DNA of 64,000 nt. Origin: Auanema rhodensis (lineage: Eukaryota; Nematoda; Chromadorea; Rhabditida; Rhabditidae). The notes under the pieces were generated by a model. That model was not told where the DNA came from and searched no databases. It worked only from the letters and a program-made list of their open reading frames with translations. Both the position numbers and the translations under genes were made by a program. The stretch lies in the NCBI GenBank assembly GCA_964057225.1, contig OZ059897.1, positions 6,324,001 to 6,388,000 of the forward strand. The letters are read 5' to 3'. Below are positions 23,104 to 34,685 of the stretch, piece after piece; within the stretch, counting starts at the first letter, position 1, and each line of letters opens with the position of its first letter.

Positions 23104-25214
23104 TTATAATTCACTACTACGTCGTAGCATTTTTTCTTCGTCATCTCCTAAATCAAGCAGAGATGGAATTGTTTCATTCATCAGAACTGCTGAAATACAA
23201 GTACTTTAGAAACTGATATTTAAAGAAATGTATGTTCATTTTGTATATTTAATACCCACCATCTTTCGATCTATCCGAAATTCCCCCTTCAATTATGCGT
23301 ATTTTGGTAGGTCTAGTAGACTTATCGTATATGAATAGTGCCAAATAAACTCCGTTGAATCCGAACTGTGAATAATAGAGGAGCTGAAAATATATAATAT
23401 TTGTTTTTATAGAATGTGAATCAGCCATTTAACCAAGAAAAATAAAAAAGAATAATGTTTTGAAAGTTTCGCAAAAAATTAATATTTGCATGATGTTCGC
23501 TCATACATACCTTTGCTAAACAGTTGTAAATATAATAAGCATCGCTATTAGATTGCTTGATTATCCCCAGAATTACACCAATACGAGATAAATTATCCGG
23601 AGCATTAAGTCCGATATCGATCAGAGCAAAAGCAAGCCATCTCCAGAGAAACTGATTAGATTTCTGCAAAAAAAATGTTTTTATTAACTGATGGTTTTGT
23701 CTTTCCTTGAAAACGTACATGCCCCCTATGTGAGACGTTCTTACGAATCGGTTGATGCTTGTTTCGTCTTTGGAAATGGTAACGAAGCCCGAAAAGTACG
23801 GATGCATCCACGTAAATAATTGTCAAGGTCGGAATTATAAAGGATCTGAAGTACTGAATTGTAAAAAATTGAAGATTTGAGATATATAGTTACCCAATTG
23901 ATTCTAACAGAAGAAAGCCTTTACTGATAAGCTTAGAGTTTGCAACAGTAGTGATTGTACATCCACCCTAAAAGTATCATTTAACAGATTCAGATATGTT
24001 TTTTGTGGCATAGCTAAGCTTTTTTATATTTGTTAATTATTTCGATCACATGAATATAGTGTAATAAGACAAGAACACCTACATGTGGATCATTTATGAC
24101 AGCTGCCCAAAGCCACAAGTTGAACATACATGCAAAACAGACAACTAACATCATAACCTGCAATAAGAAAATTTTTTTTTTGCTCTACTCCTCTATGATA
24201 ATTCATGCAAAAATAGAGAAAAAAATATTCACTTTGCATGGTAATTTCCAAAGTCTCAAATAAAATAGTGGATGATAAACGGACAGGTAACGTAAAGTTG
24301 ACATAAGAAGCCAACTCCATATGGAAATGTATGTCGACATGTGCATAGAGAATAAAGTCACCTGGGTGAAAAAAAAAGTTAATACATGTTCTATATATAG
24401 ATATTTCATACTTTGCAAACGATATGCATAGTCATTGATGGCACATAATCTGTGATTGTATATGTTTCTGTTGTAATTGATAGTGCATAATGAACCGTAA
24501 TGGATAACAATGAGACAATATCAGCAATCGCCATGACATAGAGACATAATCCAGCGCCATTACTGTAAGAAAAAAAAATGTTTCAACGCTTTGTATGCTT
24601 CTTTGATCTCATTCTCTCTTCTCTTTTTTTTCCCAGCTAATTAGAGTCCCAAAAGGCTGACTTGAAAATGTACTTTTTTCCTCATTCATTCTGTGTCAAT
24701 TTGTAAAATGGTTATAATTTATAGGAAGAATGACACTAATCAATTACTTCAATTGAGAGGAAACAAGTTTGAAACTATTTTAACAATGCCAGCCCATTAA
24801 TCATAAGATAATATATTCATCACAAGTTTGCACATACATACAACTTGTCCAGTCCCCCAAGATACACATATACATGATATCTGCATATGAAAAAGGAAAA
24901 TGAGCGAGCTTCAAGTCGAAATGTTCTGACGACATTACATGAAAAGTTCATCAGCGAACAAGATTGATGATGAATATTAGCTAAGTATGCCAATTTTTCG
25001 TCTGCTTTCTTCTTTTTCTGATAAAACGTTCGAATAAATTTACTTACTTGTATAGGTCTTTACATTTTCTGGAAAGTCGACTCATTCGAATCAAGACAAA
25101 GATGTTACATGGAATTCCTAACAATACAGTTGCCGCATAAAGCACATAAGCGCATATTGTCACAGTTACAACTAAATCTGAGTCTGTCTGTGATGTATCG
25201 AGACTATTATTCAT
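23104..25214 (-). CDS. Rhodopsin-like (class A) G-protein-coupled receptor
   Basis: About seven exons encode a seven-transmembrane receptor. TM1 is VTICAYVLYAATVLLGIPCN with Asn near its end (GIPCNIFVLIR). TM2 is GLCLYVMAIADIVSLLSITV with the conserved Ala-Asp. The TM3 cysteine is in MHIVCKV, followed by SIWSWLLMSTLRYLSVYHPL. TM4 is MLVVCFACMFNLWLWAAVI. After loop 3 come TM6 (WRWLAFALIDIGLNAPDNL) and TM7 (LLYYSQFGFNGVYLALFIYD). The second extracellular loop has the partner Cys (HGGCTITT). The DRY box reads LRY and the TM7 NPxxY is replaced by GVYLALF. It resembles invertebrate peptide-type receptors, but the ligand cannot be named. Start: ATG 25212-25214 lies just after a ttgatttcag acceptor, so a 5' non-coding exon or trans-splice site is likely. 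Confidence 0.85.
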
Positions 25215-26441
25215 TTCTGAAATCAAAAATAGAAACTTGCATGTATGTATCTATGTATGTATATACAAATGCATTTCAAGAAAAACAAAAAAAAAGAGAA
25301 AAAAAAAAGAAAAGAAAGAACGGATAATGATATAAAAACAAGGAAATAAATAATCAGTACCTTACGGAAGTTTCATAATTAAATATTATACTAACTTAGC
25401 ATTTTTTTCTATATCGTATTTCTATATTTCAATTGATTTTCTTATAAAAGCGTTTCGAAAAAAGGTTAAAATGACAAAGAATTGAGAGAAAAAGATCAAA
25501 AGAACCACATATTTCGTACTTATAAGATCAGCATTTGGAAACTAACATCTGCTACATGTAATTGTTGATATTGGTTTCCGTTTCCAAACCTTTTCGTTAT
25601 CTTAGCAGCCAATCATAGGAACTGCCTTGGATGATGATGTCGTGCAAGCGTTTGATCACAAATCAACTTTCCTCAATAATTCTCAAAAAAATTCGAGTGC
25701 TTCATATTTTTGATTCCGCTTCACTTGTAGATATGATTGTTGAGACATAAGTAGTAATGAAGATATTAAAAAAATCTGAACAACAGTTCAATTTGTGAAT
25801 GAGAAAATAGAAAAAAAAGAATTTTTTAGCAATAGAAAAAATAATGTTTGACTAGAATATTTCAATTTAAATATACGAAACTGAAGAAGAAAATTACGAT
25901 TCAAAAATTGTATGACGATATCAGCCCTCTCCAATCTCTGTTTCAGTTCTCATGGCTGTGATGAAGTGTCGGTATTTTGCCAAGTTTTAACTTCATGAGA
26001 CCTTTTGGCTCAGTAAAATAAGATCTATTCTATGTTATAGAAATTATTCCGGAATAGAAAAAATGTAGATAAAGGAGCGGCCTCTCAAGAACAAAATCTA
26101 CTTACTTCCGGAAAAAAAGGCGCCTAATTACGCAACAAAAATGTCGAACAAAAAATTTCAGAAGAAGAAGCTAAAGATATAAGATATGTTGAACGTGGTT
26201 TTCTTTTTTCTTTGCAAACTGAAATTTATGCATGAATGATCCAAGAAAAACATGTCTTAACAAATTATCTTTCATTTAATATGAGGATTACGTTTATGTA
26301 CTCGGAAATTTTAATAAAATAAGTTCATAAAAAAGTTAAAAACATCCTTAAAGCGAGAAGAAAAGGAAGGGAAATTCAGCAGACTGCGCACCCTGATTCG
26401 CAAATTCGTACATGTGTTTTCAACTGTTATATATTCTCACT

Positions 26442-26442
<1 letters not shown>

Positions 26443-26480
<38 letters not shown>
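26443..26480. repeat. (CT)n microsatellite
   Basis: About 38 bp of CT with one TT interruption, in the long upstream region of the GPCR gene. Confidence 0.9.
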
Positions 26481-27336
26481 ATGTCTTTTTTGTTTCAAAA
26501 GAAGGATATATTTTGAATTTTTCTTTTATGATGTTGCTGAAAAAATATTCATAAATTCAAGCAAAACACAGGAATGTGCAAGCATATTTTTAGTCTCAAA
26601 TGGTTTTATAATTATTTTAGTCTTCAATTACTAGCAGGATTAAACCGTCTGATCTGCCGATCAGAGTTAAATATACTGAAATAGTTTAAACATACATCTT
26701 TCAGCAGCAACAACATGTAACAGCATTTTTACTCAGGATTATGCTTATGTTGGTTGGTCAGCTGTATGTTACTTAAGTAATTTTAAACTTTATTTCCATT
26801 TAACACATTTACATCCGAAAACCACTGCAAGCAAAGCGGAAGAACCTTCCGAAGAAGTTTACATTGAATGAATGCATCAAAGTTCGAAAGCTTCTTCAAC
26901 TTTTAATGTGAGTATTTTCGTAATTTATACAAAGAACTTGTCAGCTTGTGGCACAAGAAATAAATTTCTTAAATATAATGTCTCTCATAAAAATTCTTTG
27001 ATAAGTATTTTATATTAATAGTGAATAAGTCATGAAAAATGTAGCTTTTACGTTCTTACCTCATTATTTATGTAGACTATTTACTACTATTACCAGGTGA
27101 TTCTAACTTACAATTCGAGAGCTTTCGTAGAGGTTATATTTAATTAAGAAGTGTCAAAAGAATATAAATCATAAAAATGATTTCACTATAACGAATTCAT
27201 TGTTGATCAAGAAATATACTAGAATTGAAAAGAATTGACCTTATATTTTGAACGAAATAATGAAGACTTAAATATCTTTAATCCCTCCCTCATTTTAACA
27301 AGATCATTAGGAGAATGCAGTGAGAACGTTCAATCT

Positions 27337-27358
27337 GATGATGATGATGATGATGATG
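27337..27358. repeat. (GAT)n microsatellite
   Basis: Seven GAT units in non-coding DNA. Confidence 0.85.
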
Positions 27359-28664
27359 TGAGAAAAGGAATAGCCAAGCGTATGTATAAACGATTAAAGA
27401 TGATCAGGCTGTAGAAATAGTTAAAATCCAAATAAAAATGAATATAAATGAATATAAATATTAATTTAATATTTAAATCTTAATTTGCCAATGATGATAT
27501 AGCAGAACATTGACAATTTTTAGTGTATAAAAAGAGAATAAGAAAACGACGAAAATGATGATGTATAGATGCATCTTTAGCTCCGCCTGCTTATTTCTCG
27601 TTCTCTTCTGCTCTCTAATTTCGCTTCTTTCCCTCATATTCAACTTAATATTAGAATAACGAATAACTTGAGATCCTACGTGAAAACTCACGTACTCATT
27701 TGCATATTATTGAAAACTATTTGTGAGTACAGTGAGTAACGAGAGTGCGGAGCTGGAAAGGGTATCAACAAACTTTCCCTCCAAATTTCCTTTACTTTTG
27801 ATTCATTCAAAATATGTCCTCTTTTTTAAAAAGGGAAAAAACATAACATAGAGAGATGAACGATCATTCCCATTCACTAAGTATTCAAGTAATGACTTTC
27901 AAGTAAAAGAACTTCGCTTTTGTTCATTAACAAATATTTTAAAAGCTAATTTATAACTGAATAAAAATATATTTGTTAATACTAAGCACAAAAATAGTGA
28001 GAATTAGGATAGAATTCAAGGAAGTGTCAAGATGAAGCCGTAACAAGGAAGTTGTTAACCTCAGTCGCGGTTTTAGAAACTGGAAAAAGTTTAAATTAGA
28101 TTTGAATGAATAGGAAAAGCTTATTCATGTTTGACAGGACTTTTGAAGCTGTGGATGACGTCAACGTACTACAATTATCTGCCAATATGTAACATAAAGT
28201 AATTGTAGAAAATTATTTTATAACAATACATTAGACAATGTGACATCTTTCATAAATTACTACAGTACATATAAGAATTATCGAGAAAGTGTATTCTTTT
28301 TTTTTTGATACAATCAAAAAAGTCTCAAGATTGAAATTTTGATCAAAACTCATATATAAGCCATAGTGAATTAGAGAAACCACGATGCTCACTCACATCA
28401 TTCATTTTTCACTCATTCTTTTCAGAAGAATATACCAAAAACGATTAGTGTAACCACAGCTTCCACAAGACCTTTGTAATTAAAGCCAATTCAGGATCAA
28501 ACAAGTCTAAGGAATTCATGCAAAACTCATTTTCTTAGCAGATGACATGCATTAGGTTGGAGGACCTTCATCAAGAAAAAAGAAAAATTGAGAATATATG
28601 TAAATTATGGCAGAATATCATCCAAAATTTTGTGAAAAAAAATTAAATTAAACCATCTCGATAA

Positions 28665-28813
28665 GGAAGAAGAAGATAGAGAGGGAAAGAGAGGGAGAGA
28701 GATATAGAGAGAGTGAGAGAGAGAAAGAGAGAGGGAGTGAGGGAGCGAGAGAGAGAGAGATAGAGAGGGAGAGATAGAGAGAGAAACAGAGAGAGGAAGG
28801 GAGAGAGAGAGAA
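28665..28813. repeat. Polypurine GA-rich tract, about 150 bp
   Basis: Almost pure G and A on the plus strand, built from GA dinucleotides with AAA and GGG interruptions. Apparent Leu/Ser-rich reading frames across it are artefacts of the repeat. Confidence 0.85.
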
Positions 28814-29401
28814 TTCTAACTTTCACAGTTATAGGGATGAAACTTTTATTACGCTGTAAGTAGCGTAACTAATTTTACTTGTAAAACAACCAAAAAACAA
28901 ACAATTGTGACATGAAATACCACTTGGATGCTAACGTACTAGGAAGAATTCTAACTTAATGCAAAAAGATGTTCGTATTTTTCGGTTGAACTCAACACAT
29001 ATATCGAGCAAATGTCAGCATATCTGAGAAAAAAACTACAAGCTGGCTTCATAAACTCAGAACTATGCTGTCAGTTAAGCGAATGTAGAATAAAGAAATA
29101 ATGCTATCAGAATTTTAAAAACTCTTTTAAATATTAGATAGTATGATTAGCACTATGAATAATTTACTTTTTATTGGAATCAGTGGCCTCGTGATTCGAC
29201 AAGAATGGGAGAGATAAAAAATGAAGTACGAACAGAAGCGAAACTGGAAAAATCAAGAAAAATAAGAAAAATTAAAATTATTTTATGTGAACAAAAATTC
29301 ATCATTAAACAGTAGCTAGAACATTTACAAGTGAGCAAAAAAAGTAAAATAAAGATAAAATCAAGAAAAAATTATTGTTATTAGTATTTTAATCGTATAT
29401 C

Positions 29402-30318
29402 TTACTTCTTAGGCTTCTTTATTTTCTCAACTTTAGCTCCACGATGTCCGTAATTCATACCACAATAGGAACACTTATCTACATAATTATTCCGTAGAAG
29501 AAGACAGGGACTTGCACATAGGCAACAAGCAGTTAGAATACCCAAAGCCAGGATACAAACCTGAACACAACAAGCAAACTAACACAGTGCTTTCATCTGA
29601 CTAACCTGCCGAGCACGATGTTGCTTGCGAACAATAATGCCAACGCGACATTTTGGACAGCGACGCTCACTATCTCCTGTACCAGAAGTAGTTGCTGTCG
29701 AATTGACAACTACATTAATGGGAGCTGTTAATAGAATATTGAATTATGAACAAAAAATATTAAGAACATACGAGCTGCATATTCTTTCGGAACACATACA
29801 GGCTGCATTGGAATGCCGTTAGGGCCACCCATGTAAGCTTGAGTAAACATAGATTGTTGATATGGATGTGGAAAATGGAAAGCTGGAGCTGGAGCTGAGT
29901 TTGTTTGAGCCGATCCATCTTGAAATCTGTGAAGTAATTATTTTTACAAAATTTGCTAAAAACATAAATTTACCCGGCGTAGGGGTATGGCAAAGGTGTG
30001 TTATAAGCAGTAGTATAAGGAGTTGTTAGTGGTGTACTGTACGCTAAATCGTTATTTTCTGAAATTGATTAGAACTAGAATAATCTGGAATAAGAGCAAA
30101 AGTTACCATAAGAATAAGGTAAATTCAAAGGCTGCAAAATGTTTTCTGGTAATTTCTAAACAAATCGAACATTTGTTTCAATTCTGTTTTTCATAAACCT
30201 TCTCCTTCGTTTCAGGATTAGTAATGGTGAGATCCGTTAATGTTTTTTCATCCAACGTACATTCTCCAAGCCCTGGCTCAGTAGTGTAGGAGGGTGGAGG
30301 AGAATTTGAATCTTGCAT
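29402..30318 (-). CDS. BRI3/LITAF-like membrane protein with paired CxxC motifs
   Basis: ATG at 30316-30318 starts MQDSNSPPPSYTTEPGLGE; the PPSY motif is a typical WW-domain/NEDD4-binding site. A Pro/Tyr/Thr-rich middle follows (TPLTTPYTTAYNTPLPYPYA). The C-terminal module is RCPKCRVGIIVRKQHRARQV, a hydrophobic Cys-rich stretch (CILALGILTACCLCASPCLL) and DKCSYCGMNYGHRG, then a Lys-rich end and TAA at 29402-29404. Two CxxC pairs flanking a membrane-associated segment are the architecture of BRI3 (CPVCRVGVL...CPNCGATF) and more distantly LITAF/CDIP, which bind zinc and sit on the cytosolic face of lysosomes or endosomes. About five exons. BRI3 is the closer fit because of the CPxCRVG sequence, but the level of similarity cannot be measured here. 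Confidence 0.75.
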
Positions 30319-31345
30319 AGCTAAAATTCAAGTTAGTTAAACAATTAAGAAAAAACAAACCATAAAACTTTATTTGAGATTGGATTTGCTATACATATCC
30401 AAACTAGCTATGGCGCCAAAACTTGAGGTTATCCAATTCCATGTATTTTATAGTCTGATAGACATAATAATTATAAACAAATGTTTTTGATAGATAATTT
30501 GAAACATATCTATTTGAAATCTCGAAGCGAAAGTTCTTACTCTATTTCCATGTTTTCAAAATATCCAATTAATCTTTAGATAACATGAAGCTGTCATGTA
30601 GTTGTCGATGCATATCCAAATGTATTTTACACAAAGCATGCCTCCACTATATGAAAACAAACGCTGCAATATCAAAGTGGCATTGTTGGATATGCTATGC
30701 TCAATATGGTGAAAGGTTTAAAAAGGATTATTGAATGGTGTTCCATGCAATCAAAAATGGAGCAAATCTAGTTCTGAATCCAAGACAGGAAATGTGCAAT
30801 GAAGATTCATTTAGATCGGTATAGATTTGATGAGCGGTTGCATTTCACTCTTTATCAAGCTTCTCAACTTACTTCCGTTTTCGTTAAATCTTTGATCTCT
30901 TCATGTCTGATTAATGATTCATCTCATATGAATAATCAAATAATTGAATACTTAACAATGAATATTCAAAATGAAATCTTGTGAACTTAGGTATTCCTAA
31001 TTTTGCTGTAGTTTAGAATGATTAATGTCCCTATCGATGATGTGTGGAGTAACTTTTAATAAATGCTTTGCAAAATAATATTTCACATTCAGTCGGAAAA
31101 CTTTGTGATATATGTATATTATTGGCGCAAAAGACACGAGAAATAGTTTATATTCATTGTATTATATCTCTTAAATGTCATTTTACATGATATCTGTACT
31201 TCTAAATATAAAATTAATTTAGAATACTTTTCGAAGTCGTCGTTTTGATAGAAATGAAAAATGAATTGCGTAATAATCCAGTTGAGAAAGAATACCTGTT
31301 TCCGCTGCCTTCTGCTGATCAGTTGGCAGCTTTCTCTACGTAAAG
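30319..31345. other. Intergenic between divergent genes
   Basis: About 1 kb with no confident gene. An open stretch near 30.65-30.98 kb (+) reads like protein in pieces but is broken by stops and frame changes, so it is either chance or a decayed fragment. The rest is AT-rich promoter-type DNA for the two divergent genes. Confidence 0.4.
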
Positions 31346-31924
31346 ATGTTTCCTAGATGGCTGCCACTTATCCTTTTTCTTGCTTGTGTAGATTATACAG
31401 AAGCTAGATCATTGAGGTTAGTTTCCTTATTTTAAAAGAAGTAGAAATGCTCATTAAGAGGATTTATATAGCTTTATGCGATGAATATAAAACTTTTTCA
31501 TAATTTCAGAGTAAAACGTAATGGTTTCACAAACAACTACGGTTATGGCCCATTCGGAGTAGGTCCATCAAATGGCGGTTTTGATAGTTTTGGATTCTAC
31601 AGGTATGTCTTACTTATTTGAAGTGTAATTCATCTTATCATTTCTCCAGAGATAAGTTCTATAACAGTGGATTACCGCCTCTGTACACTCATTCAGCGTA
31701 TCGTAACTATTATCACGAAATATCTTTCCACAAGAACAAATATGGATTGCCAGCTCCTACAAACTTCGAAATTGTGCAACAAGAACGTTTCGGTATGAAA
31801 CTTTTTATTATTTTGTGTATTCTAATTGAACATTTTATGAAAAAAATTAATTGTCATTATAGGGCCGTTTTACAATGGAGTATGGGGATATAACGATCAT
31901 TCAAAAGATTGGTTTGGAAAATAG
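31346..31924 (+). CDS. Small secreted Gly/Tyr/Phe-rich polypeptide
   Basis: Four exons encode about 120 residues. MFPRWLPLILFLACVDYTEA is a clear signal peptide. Shortly after it comes a dibasic site (SLRVKR), then a Gly/Tyr/Phe-rich segment (NGFTNNYGYGPFGVGPSNGG) and a Tyr/His-rich part (PPLYTHSAYRNYYHEISF). The C-terminus is PFYNGVWGYNDHSKDWFGK with TAG at 31922-31924. Exons end AG|gttagt, AG|gtatgt and G|gtatga, all phase-consistent. There are no Cys after the signal peptide, so it is not a disulfide-stabilised peptide. It could be a prohormone-like polypeptide cut after Lys-Arg or a structural cuticle or mucus component. I do not recognise a family. Confidence 0.65.
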
Positions 31925-31975
31925 ATTTATTGTTATTTTTAAAATTTTCAATTGTCTGTACATATCTATAAATAT

Positions 31976-32004
31976 ACATATGTATGTATGTATGTATGTA
32001 TGAA
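31976..32004. repeat. (TATG)n microsatellite
   Basis: Tandem TATG units in the 3' flank of the small secreted-protein gene, just downstream of its stop codon. Confidence 0.8.
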
Positions 32005-32059
32005 TGTATATATGTGTCTATCAATTCAATATGTTTTGTGAGATCTTTGAGATTGTTTT

Positions 32060-33104
32060 TTATTCCAAAACTCCTACACCAAAATTAAAATTTGCTATAT
32101 TGAAAGGAGCATCTAGTTTCAATGATAAATCAGCTAGTGGTTGATCATCCTCTACCATGACATCATCTGCTTCTCTATCATTCTTTTCACAATCTTCGCG
32201 CAGAATTACTGGAGGAGTTGATGGAGGCGGTATCAAAGGTACTACCGAAGGATATACCGCTTGTCCTACAAATAAATAATCTCATATAGCTTATATACAG
32301 AAATGAAGACGATACTTGAGAAACATCTATTCATATTTTTCAGTTTAACATTGTGTTTTTCGGAATGACTTAGCAGTTTTTCGCGACTCGAAAATCCTTG
32401 ATCACATGTTTTGCAATGAAAATGTTGTTTCTTTTTCAGCTTACAGAATGGGCGAATGCAAACCTAGATTAAGAATTGAGAGAACAATCAAGAGCACATG
32501 AAGATACCTCATTTTTGACCCGACCCATTTGATAATTCGGGTTTTTTGAATTATTACAAGATACGCTATTATGAGCTGATAAGTGAAAAAAAGCCTTCAA
32601 GTTAAAAACTTCATGTAACCATCACCCGAAATGATGAACTCACCATACCACATGATAAACAATGAAAATGATTCTTTTTCAAAGAAAATATGCAAGGACC
32701 TTGTAAATTAACTAAGTTACATCTCGAATCTAATATATCTGATTAATGAAGTCTTGCAAGAAACAACTAACCAATATGATAAAAAGCTGTCATTGGGGGC
32801 AAAGAGTGATTATCATGAAATATTGTTACATGATTTCCTATTATTAATTCATCATTTGACGAAAAATGACATCTGCAGACAGAAAAACATATTGCATTTA
32901 GCAAAATCTTGAACCTCACCTGCGAATCGTGCAATGAACATGCGCCTGCTTAATGAAAAGGCAACCTTTCGTGTTACATTGGTTATCTAATCGAAAAGAA
33001 GAGCAATTAGATAACATTTTGTCGAACAAGAAAGAGCTTAGGATTGTTACAACTTCGCAATGAATCTACAAACGTGAAGCGTGTTTAGGAAAAAGCGTCT
33101 CCAT
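32060..33104 (-). CDS. Castor (CASZ1)-type zinc-finger transcription factor, short form
   Basis: Six or seven exons encode at least three Castor-type finger modules. In these a Cys pair precedes a His-Phe/Val-His-Cys core: [16 protein letters not shown], then [17 protein letters not shown], then [20 protein letters not shown] followed by [14 protein letters not shown]. The repeated HFHC core and the upstream CX4-8C pair are the signature of Castor/CASZ1, nuclear regulators of neural and cardiac cell fate in animals. The C-terminus is Pro-rich, then acidic, ending NFGVGVLE with TAA at 32060-32062. Exons join in phase throughout. The start is uncertain: either ATG at 33102-33104 ([10 protein letters not shown], spliced across an 86-nt intron) or ATG at 33015-33017 read straight through. 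Either form is far shorter than vertebrate or fly Castor and lacks their additional fingers. Confidence 0.72.
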
Positions 33105-33384
33105 GGCTTCGTTTTGTTGCTATCCGGTCGCCAATACGACAACCACCTAAGTGAATATATAGACTTTGTTCTAGAGTCAATTATTTAAGTATCTTCCTTC
33201 AGATATAGTAAATAAGATTTGGAAAACAAAAAAATTTATGAACTGTACAAAAATATTAACACTTTACATGGCCAGTAGAAAAGAAACAATCTAAATGTTG
33301 TAAAAAAATCATAAAAACCTGTAAACATGACTAAACGTAACTTATATAAAACAAAAATTAAATTATGTACATAGAGAAAGCTTC

Positions 33385-34281
33385 CTAATAGAAGGCAATA
33401 TCCAACTCTGGTTTATAATGTGGATACAAATTTACAAGTAATTGATGAAGCATAATCGCTGAGATACCCCAAATGCGAAGTTCACCATGTAAAACAGAAT
33501 TCGGATATTTGAAAAGAACCTGAAAAGAATAATATTTCTAAATGAATGAATTAGGAGTGAAAAGCCAACCTCATAGTTTTTGGATTGGAAAACTGGTAAA
33601 CGATACTTAAGTTTCTTATTTTTGAATTGAGTATATCTAATACTTTGACATAACTCATCCAATGGGACAGAAAACACAGCGTGAACCTGAAAATATAATC
33701 GTCAAATTTGAAGACGCTTTAAAAACTTTACTTCATCAGTGTTAATATGTAGACGCTTTAATGATTCTAGATCTTTTATAACTCCAACGATCGGAGTTAC
33801 AGTAGAAGTTAGTTGTCTTGTTACTACCGGGTGAAGTTCACCCCAAATCTCAACATCATGTTGTGACAGACCAATTTCTTCAACTGTCTCACGTAGGGCA
33901 GTCTGAAACGCATGATCACGATTGCAAAAAAAAATAGAAAAAAACCTGTTCTAAACTTTCTCCCTTATCTTGCTTTCCTCCAGGAAAACAGACTTCACCT
34001 CGATGTGATCTAAGCAATGATGATCTCTTCGTTAAAATGATCTTGTCAGTATGTCCTTCCCGGAACAGAGGAAGAAAAACCTTAACTGATTCCTATAAAG
34101 GACGACACATGTCATAATCACTACCGCCATGCCCGAAGCCAGCTTGCTAAGTCTTGGGTGAGGATCTCGAGCTTTGCTCAAATTCTGAATATTAATAAAT
34201 GCAAATTAGATATATGATCATGAATACCTGCAGGAACATCTCCTTGGCAGAAGTTCCGAAGCTTCTTGAGCATGTCAGCAT
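33385..34281 (-). CDS. NUDT8/NUDT7-like Nudix hydrolase (coenzyme A diphosphatase)
   Basis: Contains the Nudix box GGKQDKGESLEQTALRETVE followed by EIGL, matching G-X5-E-X7-RE-X2-EE-X-G. Just upstream is LRSHRGEVCFPGGK, the extra motif of the CoA-pyrophosphatase branch. The enzyme hydrolyses CoA or acyl-CoA to 3',5'-ADP and 4'-phosphopantetheine in mitochondria or peroxisomes. Later segments (LHPVVTRQLTSTVTPIVGVI, FSVPLDELCQSIRYTQFKNK, LRIWGISAIMLHQLL) match NUDT8. The first exons are 34228-34281 and 34125-34184; the intron 34093-34124 is only 32 nt. The N-terminus MLTCSRSFGTSAKEMFLQNL, rich in Arg, Ser and Lys and without acids at the start, could be a mitochondrial presequence. The exon begins right after a tttcttatgcag acceptor. 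Stop TAG at 33385-33387. Confidence 0.88.
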
Positions 34282-34685
34282 GAACTGCATAAGAAATATG
34301 AAAAATTCATGAGAAACGCTTTGATACAAGAATAATCGGAGCCAACCCACAACTAAGAAAAAATAAGTAAACGACAAAAGTTGGATACTTTATTGAGAAT
34401 GATTTTCAATTTATACAAACAATGAAAGCACCAGAAAAAAATAACAATAACATAGTTAGTAGATACAATAAAGTGCATAAAACATCGAAGACTTAAACGA
34501 CATATATATATTAGAAAACAAAGGTTTTAACAAATGGGATGATATGCTACAAAAGGTGATGTAAAGGCAGATATGTTTAGAGAACACAGCAGAGAAACAC
34601 AGAATAAGTGATATTTCTTCTCGCACTAACCACCCGACTACACATAATAATAAACAATTAAAAAATGGCAGACTTGCCGAAATAT
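34282..34685. other. Intergenic, about 400 bp
   Basis: AT-rich, between the small membrane protein and the NUDT8-like gene on the same strand. It ends with a polypyrimidine acceptor (tttcttatgcag) immediately before the NUDT8-like start, which could be a 5' intron or trans-splice site. Nothing else seen. Confidence 0.4.

Larger units (their letters stand above)
25215..29401. other. Long non-coding stretch upstream of the GPCR
   Basis: About 4.2 kb with no supportable exon. It contains a CT tract (26443-26480), a (GAT)n run (27337-27358) and a long polypurine tract (28665-28813). It may carry 5' non-coding exons and cell-specific control elements of the GPCR, since receptor genes often have long upstream regions. 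I could not identify any particular site. Confidence 0.45.

Noticed and set aside
28605-28826. Leu/Ser-rich 73-codon open frame
   Set aside because: Entirely the translation of the polypurine repeat.
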